From DATKEH01 sp035546355 (GTDB lineage: Bacteria; Acidobacteriota; Thermoanaerobaculia; Multivoradales; JAIOJS01), in the NCBI GenBank assembly GCA_035546355.1, contig DATKEH010000358.1, positions 1-12,889 of the forward strand: DNA of 12,889 nucleotides. Direction: 5' to 3'. The position numbers were made by a program, and so were the translations under genes. The notes beneath the pieces were generated by a model. The model saw only the letters and a list, made by a program, of their open reading frames with translations. It searched no databases and had not been told where the DNA came from. Positions 8,109-12,889 of the stretch are shown here, piece by piece (position 1 is the stretch's first letter; the number at the start of each line of letters is the position of its first letter).

Positions 8109-9331
8109 CGCGCTGCGCCCTCCGTGGCCAGCCGGACGAGCTCCTCGGCGACCCGCGCCGCCCCGTCGAGCGCCAAGCGCATCGGTGGGTGGGGCGAATG
8201 GCCGTTGCCGGAGCCCAGGGCCGCGGTCATCGCCTCCGCCAGGGCGTCGGGCGCGAGCTTCGCCGGGTGCAGGGTCCGTACGGCTCCGAGCCGCGCCAGC
8301 CCCTCTGCCCGCACCAGCTGCTCGCCGTCGACGCGGGACTTCTCGCGCGCGCCGTGCTCTCCGGACTTCCAGCTGCGCGGCACCAGCACCGCACGGGCGC
8401 CGGTGGCGAGGATCTCGGCGGAGGTGTTGTAGCCCGCCATGGCGACCACGACGTCGGCCGCGGCCATCAGCTCGGGCAGGTTGGCGACGTGGTCGCGGAC
8501 CAGCACGTTCGGCCGCGAGCCGGCGGACTCCCGGATGGCCGCGCGGTCGGCGTCTGCCATCAGCTCGCCGGTGACCAGCAGCGCGTGCCGCTCGGGGAAG
8601 TGCTCGAGGGCGCCGAGGAAGGCGTCGAGGAGGGGGCGCCCATCGCCGCCGCCGCCGACCGTGGCGAGCAGGAAGCCGCCGGCCAGGCCGAGCTCGCTGC
8701 GCACGGCTGCGGGCCGCCGCAACGCCGCCGGGGACTCGGTCACGTAGCCGCAGTAGGCCAGCTTGTCCGAGACCTCCGGCGGCAGACCGTAGGCTTCGCC
8801 GGCATCCAGCACCTCGCGGGTGCCGTAGACCAGTACCCGGTCGTAGTAGCGTTCGACCACCCCGTAGAGGCCGTCCCGCTGCCAGTCCCTCTGCACCTTC
8901 TCCGGCGGGTCGACCACGTCGCGCAGGCCGAGCGCGGTGCGGGTGGGGCGGTGCCGCAGCTCCCGCAGCGCGGGCAGCAGCTCGAGCCGGGTGCCGAGGG
9001 GGAAGTTGTCCACCAGCAGGACGTCGGGCTCGAGCAGCTCGAGGGCCCGCTGGGTGATGCCGCCGCGCAGCGCCGCCAGCTCCGCCACGCCCAGTGCCAG
9101 GGTCGCAGGGCGCGTCGGGCCTTCGCCCGAGGTGACGATGGTCGGCAGGTGCAGGTGGTCGGCGCCGGGGGGGAGCGACCTCAGCCAATGGGTTGCCGGC
9201 GAGCCGGTGATCAGCAGGATGCTGGCCCCCGGATCCCGCTCCGCCAGGGCGCGCACGATGCGGACACTCCGCCGGACGTGGCCGAGCCCGTACGCGTCGT
9301 GGGTGAACAGCGCGTAGCGGCGATCAGGCAA
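8105..9331 (-). CDS. GT-B glycosyltransferase, COG4671 / MurG-like, second of a tandem pair
   Basis: This 408-residue protein is clearly a paralogue of its upstream neighbour: YALFTHDAYGLGHVRRS (6-22) matches RILFYSHDGFGLGHLRRN, LGLRDVVDPP (134-143) matches LGLRDVLDSP, and VVVAMAGYNTSAEIL (294-308) matches VVVTMAAYNTLTEAL. The donor-side Gly loop is TVGGGGDGRP (224-233), and LLVTGELM (251-258) pairs with VVTGPLM. It has no signal peptide or membrane helix. The start is TTG at 9331, overlapping the previous stop by 8 nt. No better start keeps the first strand, which begins at residue 6, and the ribosome site is poor, so translation may depend on coupling. The stop overlaps the next gene by ATGA. 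The role is probably another sugar transfer in the same pathway. The two copies may use different acceptors, and neither donor nor acceptor can be inferred. Confidence 0.85.
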   Translation of the reverse strand: MPDRRYALFTHDAYGLGHVRRSVRIVRALAERDPGASILLITGSPATHWLRSLPPGADHLHLPTIVTSGEGPTRPATLALGVAELAALRGGITQRALELLEPDVLLVDNFPLGTRLELLPALRELRHRPTRTALGLRDVVDPPEKVQRDWQRDGLYGVVERYYDRVLVYGTREVLDAGEAYGLPPEVSDKLAYCGYVTESPAALRRPAAVRSELGLAGGFLLATVGGGGDGRPLLDAFLGALEHFPERHALLVTGELMADADRAAIRESAGSRPNVLVRDHVANLPELMAAADVVVAMAGYNTSAEILATGARAVLVPRSWKSGEHGAREKSRVDGEQLVRAEGLARLGAVRTLHPAKLAPDALAEAMTAALGSGNGHSPHPPMRLALDGAARVAEELVRLATEGAAR

Positions 9332-10598
9332 AACGACCGGCTCGATGCTTTACTTCGGGGTTCCCCGCGGTGGCGGCGGCGAGCAGCGAACGGAGGCGGG
9401 CGGTGGCCCGCTGGAGACCGTCCATGGCGGGCAGCGGAACGGCCACGCGAGGGCTGGTCAGGGTATCGACGAGGGCACCGGCCAGGCGCTCCGGGCTGGC
9501 GTGCGGCGGCAGGGCGCGGAGCAGGCCACGTTCGGCAAACAGCTGCGCCCGGGTGACCTGCTCGGCGCTGGGACCCGGGCGCGGGATCGAGATCACGGGG
9601 CTGCCGGCGCGGAGGGCTTCGGTGAGGGTGTTGTAGGCGGCCATGGTGACGACGACGTCGGCGGCGGCCATGGTGGTCTCGAGGCCGGCCCTCCAGCGCT
9701 GAATGGTCACCGCGCTGCCGTGGGCCAGCCGCTCCAGCTCGGCCACCTCGCCGGCCTCCATCAGCGGTCCCGTAACCACCAGCGTGCGCAGCCGCCGCCC
9801 TGCCCTCTCGAGCCGCCGCGCCGCCTGTACCGCCACGCTCATCATCGGAAAGGCGTCGGCCCCGCCGCCAGCCGTCACTAGTGCCAGCTCCTCACCGGCG
9901 CGCAGCCCGAGCCGGCGCCTCTCGGCCTCGGCGTCCGGGGGCGGCCCCTCGCTGCACACGTAGCCAGTGAAGTGGACCCGCGCGGCGAGGTCGGCGAGGC
10001 CGTAGGCGGCCGCGGTGTCGTAGACGGCGCGATCTCCGTAGACGTGGACGGTGTCGAAGAGCTGACGCAGCCCCTCGTCGTGCCCCTGGTCGCGCCACGA
10101 TCGCCGGGTGACGAGGGGGGAGTCGAGCACGTCCCGCAGCCCCAGCACCACAGCTGCCGAAGGGTGCTGCCGGCGCAGCCGCGACAGCGGCTCGCGGAGC
10201 TCGCCCCAGACCCCCAGGGGTAGGTAGTCGACCACCACCAGATGGGGCGCGAAGCTGGCGAAGACGCCGTCGAGGATGGCCCGGCGCAACGCCTGCAGCC
10301 GCGCCAGCTCGATCCGCAGGTTCCGCGGCTGCCAGCTGTCGGTGGCCACCTTGCGGATGGCCGGCAGCTTGACCATGTCGATACCCGGAGACGGCTCCAG
10401 GCCGGCGGTGCCCGGGACCCCGGCGATCAGCAGCGCGCTGGCCTCGGGCTCCTCGGCGACCAGGCGTTGCGCGAGCTTCAAGTTGCGCCGCAGGTGCCCG
10501 AGGCCGAACCCATCGTGGCTGTAGAAGAGGATGCGCGGCGAGTCGCTCGAATGGGTGGATGACACGTGGGCTGGGCTCCGCCATCTCGGCGCTGGCAC
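9324..10598 (-). CDS. GT-B glycosyltransferase, COG4671 / MurG (GT28)-like, first of a tandem pair
   Basis: Predicted cytosolic or membrane-associated glycosyltransferase that adds a sugar from a nucleotide-sugar donor, probably to a lipid or glycan acceptor. The N-terminal Rossmann half starts with RILFYSHDGFGLGHLRR (22-38), where the GLGH loop resembles the GGTGGH loop of MurG. The C-terminal donor half has VTAGGGADAF (241-250), VVTGPLM (274-280) and the MAAYNTLTEAL segment (319-329), in the place of the GYNT-type helix of this family. It has no signal peptide or clear membrane helix. The start is uncertain: GTG at 10598 gives 424 residues but has no obvious ribosome site; GTG at 10565 (413 residues) leaves ten residues before the conserved strand and has a weak GGAG about 10 nt upstream. 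It is first in the operon after the 160-bp gap and overlaps the next gene by 8 nt. Donor, acceptor and linkage cannot be read from the sequence. True MurG is unlikely because no cell-wall genes are nearby. Confidence 0.85.
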   Translation of the reverse strand: MPAPRWRSPAHVSSTHSSDSPRILFYSHDGFGLGHLRRNLKLAQRLVAEEPEASALLIAGVPGTAGLEPSPGIDMVKLPAIRKVATDSWQPRNLRIELARLQALRRAILDGVFASFAPHLVVVDYLPLGVWGELREPLSRLRRQHPSAAVVLGLRDVLDSPLVTRRSWRDQGHDEGLRQLFDTVHVYGDRAVYDTAAAYGLADLAARVHFTGYVCSEGPPPDAEAERRRLGLRAGEELALVTAGGGADAFPMMSVAVQAARRLERAGRRLRTLVVTGPLMEAGEVAELERLAHGSAVTIQRWRAGLETTMAAADVVVTMAAYNTLTEALRAGSPVISIPRPGPSAEQVTRAQLFAERGLLRALPPHASPERLAGALVDTLTSPRVAVPLPAMDGLQRATARLRSLLAAATAGNPEVKHRAGRFA

Positions 10599-10761
10599 CA
10601 GTGTGACAGCCGGGTGTCGATCGTGCAGTGAAGTGAGCGGCAGCCGCGCGGTGAATTCCGCCGCACCTGCGCAGTGAACCCGGGCGCGGGTCGATAGTGC
10701 AGGGAGTCACACGACGGCGCGCGTGCGCTCGGTCGCCAGCGGCGCCTGCGCCCGCGGCTCG
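10599..10761. other. Intergenic gap, likely promoter/regulatory region of the glycosyltransferase operon
   Basis: This is the only sizeable non-coding stretch, lying between the sulfotransferase stop and the first glycosyltransferase start. No gene, tRNA or good sigma-70 promoter is seen. CACTAT on the minus strand (about 10694-10699) resembles a -10 box but has no matching -35. Contents: three YGCRGTGAA repeats at a 23-bp pitch (listed separately); two copies of TCGATNGTGCAG (10617-10628 and 10691-10702, differing at one base); a 7-bp inverted pair GTGTGAC (10601-10607) and GTCACAC (10706-10712); and a 5-bp hairpin, ACCCG/CGGGT, at 10678-10691. A promoter for the operon could lie here, but this is inferred from position only. 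Confidence 0.45.
10624..10678. repeat. Three direct repeats YGCRGTGAA with exact 23-bp spacing
   Basis: TGCAGTGAA (10624-10632), CGCGGTGAA (10647-10655) and CGCAGTGAA (10670-10678) are in the same orientation, 23 bp from start to start both times. A 23-bp pitch is about two helical turns, so a regulator could bind all three from one face. They end 26 bp upstream of the first possible start of the downstream glycosyltransferase. The match is short and could be chance in GC-rich DNA. Confidence 0.4.
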
Positions 10762-11706
10762 CTACCAGCGTCGCGGCAGGCGGGGCAGCCGGATGCCGCT
10801 GCGCAGCCGCTCGACGCCGTCACGCGCCTGCGGCGGGACCTCCGCGAAGGCCCGCTCGTACCCCAGCGCCGCGAGCAGGTCCCCGGCCGCGGCCTCGAAC
10901 CGCTGCACGTCCGCCGGCGCCATCTGGCGGCGCCAGTCGCGCAGCCCCGGAGTCGGGGGCAGCGAGGCGCGGTTCCCGGTGTCCCATTCGCGGCGGGCCC
11001 GCGTCTGGTGGTAGGCGAGCATGGCCGGGTCGTAGGGCACGCCGAGGAAGTCGCACAGCGAGCGGCACTCGGTCGCCGGGTCGGCCACCAGGGACTCGTA
11101 GCGCAGCTCGTGGTAGAGGCTGGATCCGAGCTCGCTGCCGTCCTCGACGCCGAGGCCGACCCACCGCTTCCACCACAGGGCGGTGATCGCGATCGGGTCC
11201 TGGTCGTAGCCCGCCAGCTTGCCGGCGTTCTTGTAGGTCCTGCTCCAGCCGAGCGACGAGAGGCAGACGTCCCGTCCGTCGCGGACGATGTGCACGAAGC
11301 GGGCGGCGGGGAAGAGCCGGTGGAGGAGGGGGAGCTCGCCGACGTAGCCAGGGGTCTTCTCGCCGACCAGGGGCTTGCCCTGGGCTTCGCCGTAGAGGTC
11401 GAACAGGGCCCTCACCAGCTCGGCGTAGCGGGTGCCCGCACCCCGCTCTACGATCTCATCGACCGTGGACGCCGGGATCCCCAGGCGAGGGAAGCGCCGA
11501 TAGGCCGTGAGCGCCGCGACGGTCTCCCCGCTCACCCTGTCGTCGGGACCCATCCCCACGCGCTTCCTGTAGAGGCGCGGGATCCACTGCAGCTCGGGAG
11601 TGACGGCGATCGCCGGGTGGGCGTCGACCATCCGCTTCAGCAGGGTGGTCCCGGAACGGGGGCAGCCGACGAGGAAGACGAAGGGGTTCGCCGGCCCCGC
11701 GGTCAC
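10762..11706 (-). CDS. PAPS-dependent sulfotransferase (Sulfotransfer_1/3 family)
   Basis: This 314-residue protein is predicted to move a sulfuryl group from PAPS to a hydroxyl or amine of an acceptor, in the cytoplasm; no signal peptide or membrane segment is seen. The 5'-phosphosulfate loop is at residues 13-22 (VGCPRSGTTL). The 3'-phosphate motif is at 139-150 (HIVRDGRDVCLS). VGEKTPGY (114-121) and the YESLVADP segment (203-210) are also typical. The chosen start is GTG at 11706, which puts the phosphosulfate loop about 12 residues from the N-terminus as is usual. GGAG lies 5 nt upstream, and the start overlaps the argJ stop as GTGA. The same frame stays open upstream inside argJ, but that stretch is Arg/Gly-rich shadow sequence. 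The acceptor is unknown. The glycosyltransferase operon just downstream makes a glycan or glycolipid a reasonable guess, but amines, lipids and peptides remain possible. Confidence 0.92.
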   Translation of the reverse strand: MTAGPANPFVFLVGCPRSGTTLLKRMVDAHPAIAVTPELQWIPRLYRKRVGMGPDDRVSGETVAALTAYRRFPRLGIPASTVDEIVERGAGTRYAELVRALFDLYGEAQGKPLVGEKTPGYVGELPLLHRLFPAARFVHIVRDGRDVCLSSLGWSRTYKNAGKLAGYDQDPIAITALWWKRWVGLGVEDGSELGSSLYHELRYESLVADPATECRSLCDFLGVPYDPAMLAYHQTRARREWDTGNRASLPPTPGLRDWRRQMAPADVQRFEAAAGDLLAALGYERAFAEVPPQARDGVERLRSGIRLPRLPRRW

Positions 11707-12889
11707 CGTGGCTCCGGCAAGCTGGGGTGGAGGTTCTCTTCGCAGTAGGCGGGCGTCAAGTCGCAGGTGTAGAAGGTAGAGTTCCCCTTGCCCAGCCCCA
11801 GGCGCGCTACCAGGTGCACCTCCTCGTCCTGCAGCGCCTCGCGCACCGCGGCCTCCGCCTTCCTCCCGCGGTGGCGGCCCTTGCGTACCAGCTCGACGCC
11901 GTTGACCAGCACGCCGAGCTTCTCGGCGACGATGTGGGCGCCGCTGGCGCCGATCGCCGAGACGACCCGCCCCCAGGCCGGTGAGGCGCCGGCGACCGCG
12001 GTGCGCAGCAACAGCGAAGAGGCGAGAGCGCGGGCCGCGGTGCGCGCCTCTTCGCGGGTCCGCGCCCCCTCGACGGTGATCGCCAGCAGCCGGGTCGCGC
12101 CCTCGCCGTCGCGGGCGAGCTGCCGGGTGAGGTCCAGGGCCAGCTCGTGGAGGGCGGCGCGGAACTCTGCGGCTTCCCGGTGACGCCTCGCGAGCGGCCG
12201 GTTCCCCGCCACCCCCGAGGCGAGCAGCAGCACCATGTCGGAGGTCGACGTGTCGCCGTCGATGGTCAGGGCGTTGAAGGTGGTGTCGGCCACCTCCGAG
12301 AGCGCCCGCTGCAGCCACCGCTGCTTCACCGCCGCGTCGGTGACCAGGAACGCGAGCATGGTGGCCATTCGCGGCGCCACCATCCCCGAGCCCTTGGCGA
12401 TACCGAGCAGGGTCACCTCGCGACCGTCGACGGTGCAGCGGCCCACCGCGTGCTTCGGCACCCGGTCCGAGGTCATCATGGCCCGCGCCACCCGCCGGTG
12501 GCCCTCGGGGCTCAACCCGGCCACCAGATCCGGGAGCGCCTTGCGGATCGGGCCGAGCTGCAGGCGCTCGCCGATCCAGCCGGTGGAGGCGCCCAGCACT
12601 TCATGCTGCTTGACCCGCAGCGCCTTGGCGGCCAGCTTGGCGGCGTTGGCGGCGTCGCGCAGCCCCTTCTTGCCGGTGCCGGCGTTGGCGATCCCGGCGT
12701 TGACCAGCACGGCGCGTACCGGCTTGCGCCGGGCCAGGCGTCGTCGCGCCAGCAGCACCGGGGCCCCGGCCGCGGAGCTGGTGGTGAACACTCCGGCCCA
12801 GGCGGCCGGTCTGTCGGCGACGATCAGCGCCAGGTCGTCGCGGCCGGTGAAGCGCATGCCGCTGGCGGCGGCGGCGAAGCGGAACCCGT
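11703..12889 (-). CDS. argJ: ArgJ, bifunctional ornithine acetyltransferase / N-acetylglutamate synthase (5' end outside window)
   Basis: ArgJ moves the acetyl group from N-acetylornithine to glutamate in the cytosolic arginine pathway; bifunctional members also use acetyl-CoA. About 394 residues are visible. The frame stays open upstream of the first in-window ATG (12857), reading GFRFAAAASG, which is the usual ArgJ N-terminus, so the true start lies a few codons outside the window. Family landmarks in order: GVFTTS, AVLVNAGIANAGTG, VLGASTGWIGERL, then KGSGMVAPRMATMLAF. The last contains the self-cleavage site, between Ala and Thr of MATML, with the Thr codon at 12360-12362. It is followed by NALTIDGDTSTSDMV. 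Thr, Lys and Gly of the cleavage region are intact, so the protein should be active. The last residues (YCEENLHPSLPEPR) differ from the usual end near INADYRT. The stop overlaps the sulfotransferase start by GTGA. Bifunctional versus monofunctional activity cannot be told from sequence. The family assignment is very secure. Confidence 0.95.
   Translation of the reverse strand, partial: GFRFAAAASGMRFTGRDDLALIVADRPAAWAGVFTTSSAAGAPVLLARRRLARRKPVRAVLVNAGIANAGTGKKGLRDAANAAKLAAKALRVKQHEVLGASTGWIGERLQLGPIRKALPDLVAGLSPEGHRRVARAMMTSDRVPKHAVGRCTVDGREVTLLGIAKGSGMVAPRMATMLAFLVTDAAVKQRWLQRALSEVADTTFNALTIDGDTSTSDMVLLLASGVAGNRPLARRHREAAEFRAALHELALDLTRQLARDGEGATRLLAITVEGARTREEARTAARALASSLLLRTAVAGASPAWGRVVSAIGASGAHIVAEKLGVLVNGVELVRKGRHRGRKAEAAVREALQDEEVHLVARLGLGKGNSTFYTCDLTPAYCEENLHPSLPEPR

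Noticed and set aside
2236..9556. Long plus-strand open frames (for example 2236-3867, 5644-7215, 6840-8432, 8189-9556)
   Set aside because: They lie antisense to strongly recognised genes, have His/Gln/Gly/Arg-rich translations without motifs, and are expected mirror frames in very GC-rich DNA.
8105..10598. MurG of peptidoglycan synthesis
   Set aside because: Only the general GT-B loops match; two copies sit among surface-glycan genes with no mur or fts genes nearby.
10678..10691. Hairpin ACCCG/CGGGT as a terminator after the sulfotransferase gene
   Set aside because: The stem is only 5 bp and no T tract follows, so a rho-independent terminator is not supported.
10694..10699. CACTAT on the minus strand as a -10 promoter element
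   Set aside because: No recognisable -35 box at 16-18 bp; a single hexamer match is not enough.
11707..12318. Upstream extension of the sulfotransferase frame to 12318
   Set aside because: It runs through argJ in another frame, is Arg/Gly-rich, and would place about 200 residues before the phosphosulfate loop, which belongs near the N-terminus.
1..12889. CRISPR arrays, insertion sequences, tRNA or rRNA genes
   Set aside because: No regular repeat-spacer pattern, transposase, terminal inverted repeats or RNA-gene signatures were seen.

Overview
The window is very GC-rich and almost fully coding. Every convincing gene lies on the minus strand, so the layout below runs from high to low coordinates. 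The signal peptide, the outer-membrane beta-barrel and the AMIN-like periplasmic domain at the left end point to a Gram-negative-type (diderm) bacterium. GC content and gene families would fit Acidobacteriota or Myxococcota, but the sequence does not settle this.

Right block (12889-10762): an argJ missing only its first residues (arginine biosynthesis) overlaps by GTGA with a PAPS-type sulfotransferase. A gap of about 160 bp follows. It is the only sizeable non-coding stretch and holds three short direct repeats at an exact 23-bp pitch.

Main block (10598-1): seven genes with overlaps or a 4-nt gap, which looks like one operon. The order is two tandem paralogous GT-B glycosyltransferases of the COG4671 (MurG/GT28-like) type, two different GT4 glycosyltransferases, an MsbA/PglK-like ABC exporter (membrane and ATPase domains fused), a very large APH-fold phosphotransferase with internal duplications, and a secreted beta-barrel protein. 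The barrel's reading frame appears to be broken near a run of six G's. Beyond that point the good coding frame is a different one and encodes an AMIN-like domain.

Taken together, the main block reads as a pathway that builds a glycan or glycolipid on the cytoplasmic face (four glycosyltransferases), possibly phosphorylates it (APH-fold kinase), moves it across the inner membrane (ABC exporter) and involves an outer-membrane protein. The sulfotransferase next door could sulfate the product. No Wzx/Wzy, initiating sugar-phosphate transferase or nucleotide-sugar gene is present, so the product cannot be named. The most unusual points are the APH protein, with a partial extra N-lobe, one intact kinase and one dead kinase copy, and the apparent barrel, Pro-rich hinge and AMIN arrangement.
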